From: Porphyra umbilicalis | Taxonomy: Eukaryota > Rhodophyta > Bangiophyceae > Bangiales > Bangiaceae | DNA: 64,000 nucleotides | NCBI GenBank assembly: GCA_002049455.2 | Contig: KV919146.1 | Coordinates: forward strand, 1 to 64,000 | Direction of reading: 5' to 3' | Part shown: positions 1-10,690 of the stretch, one piece after another | How positions within the stretch are numbered: position 1 is the first letter of the stretch | Layout: each line of letters starts with the position of its first letter | Translations under genes and position numbers: made by a program | Notes under the pieces: generated by a model | Databases searched by the model: none | The model's input: the letters and a program-made list of their open reading frames with translations, nothing else | Told to the model about the DNA's origin: nothing

Positions 1-266
1 CTTAAGTACACAATACAATCACCCTGGTCAAATAGTTTTAGCGTTCAACTCATGCATAGAACACTCACGCTATTGGACAAGCCTTTTTTGGCGACCGTTA
101 CGAGCAACGAATTATGAGACTGGAGCTTCCGAGCCGGCTTCCTCGGCGTACAGTCATCGAAGGTCCATCGAAGATCCATCGAAAGCATGCCTCGATGGGG
201 TTCTCAAGGCCCATCGAAGCCCCATCGAGAATCCTTCTCGATGGAGATTCCTGCCGGGCCGACGAT
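1..266. mobile_element. Right end of a CATCGA-rich inverted-repeat DNA element (family 1), cut by the window edge
   Basis: This stretch matches 22065-22315 closely, including the shared run ACACTCACGCTATTGGACAA and a series of CATCGA motifs on both strands. It ends at 266 in CCTGCCGGGCCGACGAT, the inverted complement of the left end of the full copy at 20711. It is therefore the right part of the same element, with its left part outside the window. No coding capacity is visible. The superfamily is not known. Confidence 0.7.
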
Positions 267-597
267 TGTGAGCGATGTGGCCTCTGTGTCCCGCCACGTC
301 GGCGGGTTTTTGGACGAAGTGCCTTCTCAGCACAAAAAGCGCTCGTGTCCTACGCGTGATCGACTTGAAAGATTGTCTTTCGCTGCCGTGCTTGTTTCGT
401 GAGCGCTGCACAACGCTCAGGATCGGTGATTGCCAACTTCCCGGAGATGGGCGGTCGATGCCAGTCTAAAATACTTCATGTATCCTTTCCAAAATATGAT
501 TCATGTAACTCGGGTATGTCACTGTGGCTCGGACCGGACTGCGAGGTTTTTGGGAGAACGGCTGTAGACAGAAAGCTTGCGAGATGGTTGTTCTTTC
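267..597. other. No gene seen
   Basis: Unique sequence between two small elements. Only short frames without recognisable motifs occur here. Confidence 0.6.
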
Positions 598-1000
598 TAT
601 CCAGATCCCCGAATTTGTCCTGGTGAACAGAGACAGACTTGCGGACCGACTCTCTCCACCAATCAGATGCGCCTCTGGGACTGACTTGGTGCTCCTGATT
701 GCTTACATGTGCCCATGCAGCCTGGAAATCAACATCAGATCCTCTTCTTTTCTGCACTTCTGGCGAGGATACAGTGGAAAATCTCAAGATTTTGCGTGGG
801 CAGCTTGCTCCGTGCCAAGAAAAGCGGATCAAGCGGCAACAAACAGTGAGTTCCGCTGGATGCAAGGTCCTGGTACCGAATGCGGGCTTTTTATTGGCTT
901 CGATGCCTTCTTACTGTCGTTTTAGACCAATAGAGTGCTCTTATTCAGAGTCAGTCTCTGTCTCTGTCCCCCAGGACAAAATTTGGGGATCAGCTATATA
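598..1000. mobile_element. About 400-bp MITE (family 2), copy 1
   Basis: One of three copies in the window (others 25160-25562 and 29595-29994). The ends are inverted repeats built on GATCCCC, TTGTCCTGG and ACAGAGAC. The right end reads GGACAAAATTTGGGGATCAGC. The terminal bases are more worn here than in the other copies, so the exact limits are approximate. It has no coding capacity and must rely on a transposase from elsewhere. Confidence 0.75.
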
Positions 1001-1104
1001 TTTAGTGGGACATTCAGCGTTGGGTGCGTTGGTGTCTGTCTCTGGTGGGCCTGAACATGCGTCGCCGCCAGAGGTTTTAATGCGTGAGATCCACATGTAA
1101 ATAG

Positions 1105-2135
1105 TAGGTGTGCACGGGCCACCCCCGCCCCCACAAAGGTTGTCATTTACCGAGCGGTACGATTTTCTGTACCGTTTACCGGGCGGTATACCGGTATACC
1201 GATATCGTATCGGTATCTCGGTATCATAACTTCTTAAGTAATTCCGATTCTCGGCACTCGACCGGGCTGCCCACTGTCCCCGAACCAGCGGAACCACACA
1301 GACCAAGCCCTTCCCAGGCCCACTCGACCCCATCCCTTCACCCCCACGCCCATGTCTTCCAACGCACGCCAAACCGCACCGTTTAATCATCACGCACCAA
1401 GGCAAGCATGTCCACAGCAAACTGCTCCCCCGTCCTGCTCCCAACCAAGTGACGCAGGGGAAACCCAATGCAGTAGGCGACCCAGTAGTTCGACGCGCTA
1501 CCATCGCCCCGCGTGTAGCGCTCGCCCGTCCGTCGAAACGCCTTCCACACGGACATTGTCGTGGCCTGCATCGTCATGCAGGGGAGGGGGTACGGAGGGG
1601 TACAAGCAGAGGATGGGAAAAGCAAAAGGGCAGGCAGAGGAGTGCAGAGGAGTGCGCGCACGGAGACAGGATGCTCAACGGTATGGGTGGGGAAGCGGGA
1701 GAGCGTCGTGCACGTGCCGCTGTGCGAGGCAGAGCGCGGCGAGCGGCCGTTGCGCGGAGCTGTCCGGACTGGTGCCGCTTCGATCCGGTGCCTGGCGTCT
1801 GCGCCGCAGGCCCAGCTGAGCCCAAGCAAGGCTGCTTGGCGAGTGACTGTGAGCAGGTGTGGCCACGGGGCCAGGTGGACTGGGGTGGTATGCCAGGCTG
1901 TGGTACCCGATGCGCCGACGAACGTAGGTGGCCTGTTGCCAGTCAGGGACAGGTCAGTCGGCAGGGGGGGGGGAGGTCTCCAAACATTAAATACTTTATC
2001 ATCACCGTACCGAATCATACCGACCTGTGGGTATGTGGAAAATACCGTTTACCGATCGGGATACCGATTGTTACCGATTTCGTGTACCGACCGAATTTAC
2101 CGATCTGCCAACCTTACCCCCACCCCTCCGCCATC
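1105..2135. mobile_element. Probable hAT-type remnant with TACCG-rich ends
   Basis: Both flanks (1150-1235 and 1985-2105) are dense in TACCG/CGGTA motifs, as in the subterminal regions of Ac-like hAT elements. The left end may start TAGGTGTGCACGGG at 1105. I could not find a matching 8-bp target duplication, so the limits are uncertain. On the minus strand about 1383-1570 encodes a short peptide with VWKAF and, further on, YWVAYCIGF. This is reminiscent of a BED finger with its second cysteine lost. No transposase core remains. Confidence 0.4.
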
Positions 2136-2351
2136 AACCCAACCGCGGCCCGCAGGGGCGGTCATCCCTCACCCACGTGAAGCCACCATCCGAGCGCAAC
2201 CACAGGTGGTTGTCCGTGATCCCCCTCGCACCGCGCGCCGGTCGTGGCGGCGCTCCCAGACTAGCCGACGGACGCACGACGGGGGCGGGGGACCACAACA
2301 TGAATTGACCGTCCGCCACGCCTGGTCCGCCGCGGCGACCGTGGCGTGGCG

Positions 2352-2389
<38 letters not shown>

Positions 2390-2874
2390 GGCGGCGGCGG
2401 CAGTGGCGGCGGCGGCGGCTGGCCCCGGCGGCGGCCACCGCACTCGCGCCGCCGTCGATGAGGTGCGGCGGGCCGTGTAGCGCGCCGCGCCCGCGGTCGC
2501 CGCGGAGCTCCCCCCGCGACCACGAGCCGCAGGCGAGGGGGGGAGGGGGCGGCAGGGGGGGCTCCCCTCTGGCCGCCCGTTGCGCTGCCACGCCGACCGA
2601 TCGGCGGGGCGGCCGGGCTCGCGGCTGGGGCGACCGCCACGGCGCACGCCGACCAACCGACCCCGTCGGCCCGTCCCGGCTGCCACGATCGGGCGGGTGG
2701 CGCCCAAAGTCGTCCCCTCCCCCCCGCCGCCCACCTGCTCGTGGCGCCCGGCGCGCCACGGCCACCCACCGCCGCCGGCGTGGGTCCCCGTGGCACAGGC
2801 GGCGGCCACTCCCCCCCGGGCAGATTGCCCACATCGGCGGCGACCGACGAGCCCCCCATCTCCGCCACTGCTCG
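2136..2874. repeat. GC-rich low-complexity region with GGC runs
   Basis: This stretch upstream of the FG-GAP gene holds GGC/GCC runs, especially 2350-2432. All six frames are open for long stretches simply because stop codons are rare in such sequence, so I call no gene. It may contain the promoter and 5' leader of the downstream gene. Confidence 0.5.
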
Positions 2875-4325
2875 ATGGTGGCTTGCCGCGGTGGCGGCCG
2901 TCACAGCGACGGCAGCGGGCGCGGCAAGGGCGGCGGCGGCGGCGGTGGCGGCGGCGGCGGCGCCCAGAGCCGCCGGTTGCGACGGGTGTGGCCCCCCCTC
3001 GCGGCCGCGGTTGTCGCGGCTGCGCTTGTGGCGGCTGCCGTGCCCGCAGCGGTGACCGCCCGCGTCGGCGCCACCGTGTGGCCGACGGCGACGTCGACGC
3101 TCCATTGGGCGGCCGTGTGCCGCGCGGTCGACCCCCCCGTGCCCGTCACGCGCACTATCCCCGAGCGCGGCGGCGGTCGCTGCCCGCCGCCCGCCGCCTT
3201 TGGCACCGCCCACGTGCGGCTCGGCGTGGCGCCGCCCGCCCGCGGCGACGGCGGTGGAAGTGACGGCGGCGGGGGCGTGACCACCTATGCCACTTCGACG
3301 GCCACGGCGGCGGGGGGTGACGTGTACATTACGCGCGTGGCGGCCGACGGGAGGGTGCTGTCGGCCACGCCGCTGCGGGCGCGCCTCGCGGGCACGTACG
3401 GCGGCGCCGTGCGCCGCGTTGCGGCGGTCGGGCCCGCCGTAACGGCGGTGGGGGATGTGGATGGGGATGGCACGACCGACGTTGCCGTGTCGGCGGTCGT
3501 GGCTGTCGCCGACGGGCGGTGGGTCAGCGGCATATTTGTCGTGTGCCTCACCCCGGGGGGGGACGTGCAGACTGCCAATGTGTTGTTGCTCGCGCCGGGC
3601 TTTGGGTGCCCCGCAGGCAGCTCCCTACCGTGCACCCACACAGTGGCGGGCGTTGGAGATGTAGATGGCGACGGTGTGCCCGACGTGGCCGTCGCCTCCA
3701 ACTGGCGGTCCGTCGCGCTCGTCACCCTCTCCCGCGTCGCGGCGGGCAACCTGAAGGCCGTCTCTGCGCTTCGCCGCTCCTGGTACCTCGACGATGGTCG
3801 GGTCAAGGAAGCGCCCCCACCCGCCACCATTGTCGGCGTGGGTGACGTGGACGGCGACGGCGTGCCTGACGTGGTGCTCAACGACCCGTGGTACCGCCGC
3901 GGCCGCGGCGCGCTCATCATGCTGCACCTCACCGCCGACGGGGGCGTCGCGTCGGAGCACCGTCTCTCTGGCCACGGTCGGGGGGAGGGCGGCTTGCCGG
4001 CGGGATTTGGGGGTGGACCGGGCGCCTGGTGGGGCGCCGTGTTGGCCTTTGGCGGCGTCGCCGCCGACGGGCAGCCGCTGCTCGTGGCGGGCAACCTTGA
4101 GCGGGTGGGGGTCGATTTTTTGGTGCTGCACCGCGGCCGCCGCGGGCGCGTCGACCGCACGCTCGCCGCGACGCTTCCGCTGCCGGTCGTGGCGGTGAGT
4201 GGGGTGAGCGTTGGCGCGCCCGCCAAGGGCGGCGGGAGGGGGGGTTGGTGGGGGGCGGGGGGGGGGCCCTCTCCGTGCCAGACCCGTCGGGGACGAGCGT
4301 GCGGACGTACACTTTTGCCGTCTAG
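2875..4325 (+). CDS. Membrane-anchored FG-GAP repeat (integrin-alpha-like) protein
   Basis: The predicted protein has about 480 residues. It starts with a short Gly/Arg-rich stretch, then one hydrophobic Ala/Val segment (residues about 39-61) that would act as a signal anchor. Three FG-GAP calcium-binding loops of the form GDVDGDG follow, starting near residues 193, 261 and 323, each continuing into a DVAV/DVVL strand. In this family such loops sit between the blades of a beta-propeller. The ATG at 2875 is the last in-frame start before the hydrophobic segment; the open frame itself runs further upstream through low-complexity DNA. The main frame runs into G-rich sequence after about 4230. 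A neighbouring frame reads SVRTYTFAV then TAG at 4323-4325, so one base seems lost or gained in a G run around 4230-4265. Likely an extracellular or cell-wall-facing protein; the ligand is unknown. Confidence 0.65.
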
Positions 4326-6340
4326 GCGGTGGGGGGGTGGGGGGTGGTGCGGGGGGGGGTTGGGGGGGGAGGGGGAGGAGGGCGTGTGCCTGCGCGATCG
4401 CGCAAAGAAATCACCAGGATGGTGATGGCGTTTTCTCGGCTCTAGTGCTGCTTGGTCGTCGACGGCCTGCCGCCGTGCACGGAGCGCGCGGCGGCGGGCG
4501 CGGCGTCTCTCGTGGTGTGGCGGGCGCGCCTCGGTGAGGAGTGCACCCCTGGACGGGTTGGCGCGCTGTTGATTTGGGTCGCCTCTGTGTCCGACCGCTC
4601 GGCGAGCGCCGGTCGATGGTGCGGTGGCGCCCGCGTCGAGCGTCGACGGCGACCACCCACGCCCAGTTAAGACGGGTCAGATCCGGACTTCAGGATTCTG
4701 GCTCATCTATTGGCTACATAGGCTGTTGTAAGCACTTTCCAACGTGTTGCACTGGTTTGGTGTACGTGGCATGCGTATTGTTCTTCGTGTCTAATATTTA
4801 GCTCCCGTGTCTCAGCATCCCATCTGAGGTGGCCATATCGCATCTTGTGGGAGCCCCATTTTTCGCGGTCTCTTGCACCGTCCGCCTCATTCAGACAAAA
4901 AAAAGTCGGCCGATGCAGCCGGTCGCATGCCCGAGACGACTTCGCGCTGGCACTCGATCGAGAACGAAGGCGGTGATGCACCGCATCACCACTTGTTTTC
5001 GGCCCGGAAAAGCCGGCAGGGGGCACGGTGCCCAACTTGCGGCTTGTCTTCGAAGAAAAATAGCGGCAGCAAAGTAAGAGTGTCTGATCACCACACCTGT
5101 GCTCCCCGGAGCCCATGGAGATTTATTGACCAGGGATGGGCGCGCTCACTGCGACGCACTGTGCAAACGACAGACAGAGTACGGTACATATGAAGAAATA
5201 GCAGCGGCAGCAGGCACAGCGGAGGAGGTGTCAGAATCGCGTAACAAACCACGCAGCATTGATCAGCGTGAAAACCTCCATAAGACTGCATAAACGACGG
5301 TAAAAGGACCTTCTGGTTCACGCTTGGCTCAGAGCCATATGTACGAATCATTGCGCGCCCAGCGGCGGGGGGTTTGGCGGCGGCGGACGACGACGAAATG
5401 GCAGGACGGGGGCAAGCGACAAAAACTCCGCCGGCGCGGAAGAAAGAGGAAGAAACACACTGCGGTATCAGCAGGACAATTCCTGGGGTCCGGGGGGATC
5501 GGTAAAGACAGTGGGGCAGGAGCAAGACAGACGTTCGTAGCAGTGACAAGGGGATCAACTGCGCCCGAAACTGAGGTCCACTCTGGGGGAAATTCTTACG
5601 TGGCTGCTGTAAAGCAGCAACGTGTCTCAATCCTGATGTCCGCCCTTAACTGGGCGTGCACCGACGCCGTGTCTGACGACCGCCCGATGCGGCCACTCCC
5701 GGCAACGCGGGCGCGGCGCGCCGGGCGCGGGGTGGTGGAGGCGCGCCCCTGTACCGCCACCCCCGACGGGCGCCCGGCCGCGCAGACGGCGAGCCGCCAG
5801 TAAGACGGTTCAATAGACGTCGAAACGGGCACGACGCGGGGGGGGGCGTTCCGAGGGCACACGTATTGCTTTCGAGGGGGGCTATCTCGCAACATTAACT
5901 ACTTGACACTTATTGTCGCATAGTTGTAACAACTCTATATTTGACGTCATGCTGCTGCAAAAGATCCGACTGTCTTGTGCCAACCAGGAACCAAAACGTG
6001 ACCGGTTTCAGGGGGGTCGTGCTCGCCACAGGGGAGCGTTCAATAAGGTCGGTGCGATACGGGGGTTCAGCGTGCGGTGACCGACTGCCTGCGCCAAAGC
6101 GGGGGTGAGCACGAGTAGCTCTGCTCACGAGACAACCGCACCTCAACAACCACCACGGCGCCGCCGCCCGTGTCAACAGGGACACCCCGTCTGTGTCCTA
6201 TCGCGCACCTTGCGTTGTGTCTTCGTCTTCACGCGCCGCGCACGACGCGAGCGTGCTTCTTGCACAGCTTCTAGTGTGCCGCTGTTGTGACCTTCTCGTT
6301 GCTCCACGCGCCGGGCGTGTGTGTCCGTGCTCTATCGAGA
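4326..6340. other. No gene recognised
   Basis: About 2 kb of mixed composition. The longest open stretch (minus strand, 5088-5630) has no motif and an ordinary chance length for this GC content. The left end of the Harbinger-type unit that follows probably lies here, but I could not identify its terminal inverted repeat. Confidence 0.5.
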
Positions 6341-7603
6341 ATGGTGTCTGCACGCCGAGAGGAGATTTGTCGCCTCCGGGCGCTGCTGAAGCGGGCGACC
6401 TTTGTCGTCGCGTTGCAGCATTCGGGCACAGTTTCACCGCGGTGTGTCTTTGCTGAGTTGGGGATGCTGTTGGTTGCGGTGCGCACACACCAGCGCCTCA
6501 CTCACCTGCTGGCGACTCGGTACATGCTCTCCCGTCGCAATCGCATTCCCAAGTCTGGGGACTGGAGAGATAGGGTGCTGCACGCACTGCCACCCTTGTA
6601 CTTTCGCGCGCATCTGCGTGTAGAGGCGAGCACGTTTGAGTACCTTGTGTCTCGTTTGGACTTGACGGCGTCTGATATTTTTTATCCGCCGTCCGGACGG
6701 CCGCAACTATCCGTCCGTATACAGCTCGCAATTGCTCTGTTTCGGTTCGGCCACTATGGCAACGCGGCGTCTGTTATAGTCGTGGCTCAGCGCTTCGGGG
6801 TTTCCCCAGGAACTGTAGTCAATGCGACCAAGCGGGTTTTGTCGGCCATTTTGCGTTGGGAGGCCGACGAAGTCCGTTGGCCTACTGCTGCCGAGCGCCA
6901 AGCGCATGCGCGGCAGTCCGAGGAGAGGTATGGGTTTAGGGGGTGCATTGGGGCGGTTGATGGCACTACCATTCCTTTTGCGTACGCCCCTAGCGTTGAC
7001 CCGTGGTGTTTTTTCGACAGGCACAAGCGCTACAGCGTGAATGTACTGATTTCCTGTGATTGGGACCTACGGATCACGAGCGTGGTCCAAGGCTTTACGG
7101 GCGCGGTGCCTGACACGGTGGTGCAAGCAGCTGCCCCATGGCATATTTACCCAGAGCGGTACTTCTCCCCTGGCCAATACCTTTTGGGTGACAAGGGTAT
7201 GCTGGGGTCTGTTCGCGTGCTTCTACCTCACAAGGGGCCAGCGGCCTATATCCGTGCCAACCGCAACTACAACTACCAGCATGCACGGCGCCGCATTTCG
7301 GCCGAGAAGGTCATTGGTGTACTCAAGGGGCGCTTTGCCAGTCTCAAGGAGCTACGGGCACCAGTGGCGTCGGATGCTGATTTTACCAGACTAATGGAGT
7401 GGGTGGCGGTTTGCGCCACGCTCCACAACGTTTGCATTCGGCTTGGCGACACGTCCCCTGAAGTGGCCGTGGACGCGGCCGACGTGGCCAACGCGGCGCC
7501 CGGATCCGCGGTGCCTCTCCCCGCGGCGGCAAGTGCCGCGAGAAGCCGCGTGCAGCAGCAAGTGTTGCAGTACATGATTGCCCACGGTCGCTACCACTGG
7601 TGA
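6341..7603 (+). CDS. PIF/Harbinger-type transposase (DDE_Tnp_4 family), intact
   Basis: A 420-residue transposase. The first ATG of the open frame is at 6341; the frame extends upstream only through GTG. The DDE catalytic triad is visible: D207 in GAVDGTTI, D284 in LLGDKGM, and E322 in AEKVIGVLKGRF. The spacing fits the DDE_Tnp_4 (endonuclease DDE superfamily) group. An N-terminal helical region with SVRIQLAIALFRFGH and a helix-turn-helix-like RFGVSPGTVVNATK (before residue 180) suits DNA binding. The C-terminus is Ala-rich. There are no stops or shifts, so it could be recently active. Its partner gene lies tail to tail 66 bp downstream on the other strand, the usual two-gene plan of PIF/Harbinger elements. 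The enzyme would excise and insert its element, normally with a 3-bp target duplication; I did not find the element ends. Confidence 0.92.
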   Translation: MVSARREEICRLRALLKRATFVVALQHSGTVSPRCVFAELGMLLVAVRTHQRLTHLLATRYMLSRRNRIPKSGDWRDRVLHALPPLYFRAHLRVEASTFEYLVSRLDLTASDIFYPPSGRPQLSVRIQLAIALFRFGHYGNAASVIVVAQRFGVSPGTVVNATKRVLSAILRWEADEVRWPTAAERQAHARQSEERYGFRGCIGAVDGTTIPFAYAPSVDPWCFFDRHKRYSVNVLISCDWDLRITSVVQGFTGAVPDTVVQAAAPWHIYPERYFSPGQYLLGDKGMLGSVRVLLPHKGPAAYIRANRNYNYQHARRRISAEKVIGVLKGRFASLKELRAPVASDADFTRLMEWVAVCATLHNVCIRLGDTSPEVAVDAADVANAAPGSAVPLPAAASAARSRVQQQVLQYMIAHGRYHW

Positions 7604-7669
7604 TGTGTTCGATTGGATGTTTTTTTTTTTTCCGCACCAGCATATTACTTTAAAAATAATAATAAAATG
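7604..7669. terminator. Shared 3' region of two convergent transposon genes
   Basis: Only 66 bp separate the two stop codons. The interval holds a run of T residues and an AT-rich AATAATAATAAAA with AATAAA at 7661-7666 on the plus strand. It probably supplies 3'-end processing for the transposase and perhaps also for the opposing gene. Confidence 0.45.
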
Positions 7670-9505
7670 TCACTGCCGATGGGCTGCCATCTCGGCAGCC
7701 AGCATGTCTTTGAACATCTGGTTATCCGGCTCGGCCAGGATGAGCTTCGTCAGGTTGGCCACACGCGCAGTATGCCTTTCGTCCGACTTGGCGCACAGCT
7801 CGCGGTCGGCGCGTCGACTGCTCTCGATCATGTTGGCCGTGATCGCCGCCAACACCTCCCCCATGGCCTTGTTCGCCTGGGTGGCCGCAGCTGCGGGCTG
7901 ACCGTCACGGCCAGACCGCCCACTCGCGCCCCCAGGGGCAACAGCAAGCGGTGGCTGCAGCAGAGCGGCCGCCGCTGCCCGCCGTCCCCCGTCTGGCAAC
8001 TCCATGGTGCCTCCCCCAGGAGATGTGGTCCCCCCCAGAGCCCTGCGCGCCCCCACACAATGCCTGGACGCCGAACCAGTGCCGAAAGAAGGCGCCCCCA
8101 CCGGGGCCTCCTCATCCAGGCCCACGTCCCCCTCCATCAAGTCCTCCTCGTCCGCTCCGGCGTCCTCGTGGTTCTCACACACGTCCGACGTGTCCTCAAA
8201 CATGCTGCCGCCCGCGTCTTCGTCTGCCGCGGGCGCCCTCCCGGATGATGCTGGTGGCACGGGAGGTAGGGCACCGCTGACGCGGATGCCCGACCGACGG
8301 GGGGTACCGACGTACCGCATCGTGTTGTCAGCGAGTTGGAGAATCTCGTCGACATCTTGGACCGAGCCATGCCAATCTCGAGCCTTTTTCAGAACAATTT
8401 GACGCACGGCGGCCGCCTCCTGCTCCCCCGTCGTCCCCGTCAGGCCCCGCACCGACTCGGCCGCGGTGTGAAGGTCTTGTGCAGCCCTGACTACGCGGCA
8501 AAGCGCCAGAGAATCCCGGCCAATGGAGGCCAGCGTCATGGGCGGCTCGGCCGCGTCGCTGCGTGAGGCCTCGAGGCCACCCGCCGCAGACCCCGACTCA
8601 GCGTGCCCGGCGTCTGCCGCCGCTGACTCCGCCGTCCCTCCAGCTTCTGACCCCGACGCACCGGCGGCACGTCCTACCGCCGACGATCCCAGCGTCGCCG
8701 CCGCCGCGGACACGGCGGTGGCCGCCGCGTCTTGACCGTCCATGTCCGCCTTGAGCAAGTCGCTCATAATGTTGGACAAATGTAGTTGGAGGCTTCTAGA
8801 TGATGACCCGTGGGACGCAACGCGAAAAGCGACCTCATCTGCCCACTTGGAGACGACAAACAGCCGCTCGTCCATGGTCACCATGACCCCACGAACTGAG
8901 GCACCGTCGCCGGCTTCGTCATTGGCGCCGCGTTGCGCACGACTGCGGCCGCGCCCAGCACCAACTCGACCACGGCCCCGGCCGCCCTGGCCTCGTCCCC
9001 GTCCACCACCACTGCGGCCGCGTCCGCGGCCGCTGCCGCTGTTGGGAACACCACCGGCGCGGCGGGCAACGCCGCCTCGAGACACGCCCTTCGACGGTCC
9101 GCCGCGCCCACGGCGGGCTGGGACACGTGGAGAGCGCTCGTCATCTTGAGGTGCCGTGGCCCGAGACCCCGCCACATTCTCGTGCAACACGTCGTCCTCA
9201 ATTTGTGAGGCGAGGTCGTTGATCGTGGGGGAGCAACGCGCCACGTGGGCGTCCCCGTCGCTGTCGTGATGGCGTGCATCGTCGGCATCTTGCGCTCGCG
9301 TGTCTGCAAATACATGACGAGGGGGATCGTTGTGGTCGGCGATATCACCGCCACGGAAGCGGGGGGAGAGCCTTGCAGCGACAGCCGACGTAGCGGCTGT
9401 TGGCGCGGGTGCACCACCACCAACGTCGGTGGTGGTGGTGCCACCAACCCCGCCCCCCACTGCCGCCGCCGCCGCCGCCGCTGCCGCCGCCGCCGCGGCC
9501 ATCAT
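7670..9505 (-). CDS. RG-rich second protein of the Harbinger-type unit, function unknown
   Basis: Starting at the ATG pair at 9505/9502 gives a 611-residue protein. It has a poly-Ala start, an acidic/His-rich segment, then an RG/RGG-rich block (about residues 130-190) of the kind that binds nucleic acid. A folded-looking region follows with MVTMDERLFVVSKWADEVAF and SLQLHLSNIMSDLLKADMDG. A Ser/Ala-rich linker and a helical C-terminus (NKAMGEVLAAITANMIESSR) complete it. The open frame extends upstream to 10198, but that part is made of a tandem duplication and Cys-rich low-complexity sequence. PIF/Harbinger elements normally carry a Myb/SANT-like helper in this place. I see no tryptophan pattern of a Myb repeat here, so this may be a divergent or replacement helper. 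It could also be an unrelated gene caught next to the transposase. Confidence 0.6.
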   Translation of the reverse strand: MMAAAAAAAAAAAAAVGGGVGGTTTTDVGGGAPAPTAATSAVAARLSPRFRGGDIADHNDPPRHVFADTRAQDADDARHHDSDGDAHVARCSPTINDLASQIEDDVLHENVAGSRATAPQDDERSPRVPARRGRGGPSKGVSRGGVARRAGGVPNSGSGRGRGRSGGGRGRGQGGRGRGRVGAGRGRSRAQRGANDEAGDGASVRGVMVTMDERLFVVSKWADEVAFRVASHGSSSRSLQLHLSNIMSDLLKADMDGQDAAATAVSAAAATLGSSAVGRAAGASGSEAGGTAESAAADAGHAESGSAAGGLEASRSDAAEPPMTLASIGRDSLALCRVVRAAQDLHTAAESVRGLTGTTGEQEAAAVRQIVLKKARDWHGSVQDVDEILQLADNTMRYVGTPRRSGIRVSGALPPVPPASSGRAPAADEDAGGSMFEDTSDVCENHEDAGADEEDLMEGDVGLDEEAPVGAPSFGTGSASRHCVGARRALGGTTSPGGGTMELPDGGRRAAAAALLQPPLAVAPGGASGRSGRDGQPAAAATQANKAMGEVLAAITANMIESSRRADRELCAKSDERHTARVANLTKLILAEPDNQMFKDMLAAEMAAHRQ

Positions 9506-9595
9506 TGCGTACGACACCACGCACCACTTCACCACCAACGCCCCCCGACCACCGTAGGCCACACTCTCTCCCAGCGCGCGACACCCCTCGTAGGC

Positions 9596-9800
9596 CTTGG
9601 CACGGCCAACGGGAGCGTGCAACCACCGTGGGAGACAATGGCACGCACGGGGGACGATGAAGATTCTCAAGCAATAGGTGTTCTCGATGCACCAGGCCTT
9701 GGCACGGCCAACGCAAGCGCTCAACCAGCGTGGGAGACAACGGCACGCACGGGGGACGAGGAAGAATCTCAAGCAATAGGTGTTGGCGATGCACCGGGGT
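9596..9800. repeat. Tandem duplication, unit about 111 bp
   Basis: Two copies start with TGGCACGGCCAACG near 9597 and 9709. Each contains GGGAGACAA, CACGCACGGGGGACGA and CAAGCAATAGGTGTT. They lie just upstream of the likely start of the minus-strand gene at 9505 and may be part of its promoter or leader. Confidence 0.8.
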
Positions 9801-10269
9801 GGAGGGGGGGCCAGCAGTGCTGTGATGGTGCACGCCTTGGGGGCGGCGGTGTGATGCCGCCGGAAAGAGGAGAGGGGGGGAAGCCGGCGTCGCAATAAGA
9901 GCACCAGTACAAAAATGGGGGGCGGGGAAACTCGGCGAGAGCCAGGGTGGGCGGGGAAACAAAGTGGTGTGAAAGGAAAGATACGGTGCAAGAGGTGGGC
10001 AACGAGTGGAACACCAGCCAGGCTCGTGCATAAAAAATTGCTCGTGGATCTATACACGCGCCGGTACACCGCTGCGCTTGATGCTACCGCCGACGAGCGC
10101 AGGCACCGACACAGCACCGGGCCACAGGTACAAAGAGAAAACAAAGCTGCGTGTGCTCGTACAACCGGGTCGAGCGAGACAACATGCGCGCTGCGCACGT
10201 CCGCTGCAGGGAGAGTAGATCAGCCGCGCACCGTCATGGGTGCCTGTGACGGCTGTGAGGGTGCAGGTG

Positions 10270-10690
10270 GTCGCACAGGCGACTCGAAACGCATCCGTAC
10301 GGCGGCTGTGGGGGGGGCGGGGCGCGGTGGCGACCCGAAACCCGCCCGTGCGGCGTCCGTGGGGGGTGCGGGGCGCGCTGATGACCCGCGATCCGCGCGT
10401 GTGGCGGCTGTGAGGTGCGCGGGCGCAGTGGCGACCCGAAACCCGCCCGTGCGGCGGTTGTGAGGGGTGCGGGGCGCGCTTACGACCCGCGATCCGCGCG
10501 TGTGGCGGCTGGGAGGCGCATGGGGCGCGGTGGTGTCCCGAAACCCGTCCGTGCGGCGGTTGTGAGGGGTGCGGGGCGCGCTTACGACCCGCGATCCGCG
10601 CATGTGGCAGCTGGGAGGTGCGCGGGGCGCTGTGGCGACCCGAAACCCGTCCGTGCGGCAGCTGTGGGGGGTGTGGCGCGCGCCGGCATT
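10270..10690. repeat. Minisatellite, period about 102 bp (two half-units of about 51 bp)
   Basis: GAAACCCG followed by the (C/T)CCGTGCGGC motif recurs at 10337, 10438, 10540 and 10642, each alternating with a half-unit containing GACCCGCGATCCGCG. The period is close to 34 codons. One minus-strand frame (10861-10220) stays open through all copies with a repeating GFRVATAP...RVVSAPRTPHN pattern, but nothing else supports a gene. Confidence 0.85.

Noticed and set aside
1561-2874. Upstream half of the 954-codon open frame that includes the FG-GAP gene
   Set aside because: It begins at GTG inside a hAT-like remnant and is low-complexity Arg/Pro; the protein-like part starts at 2875.
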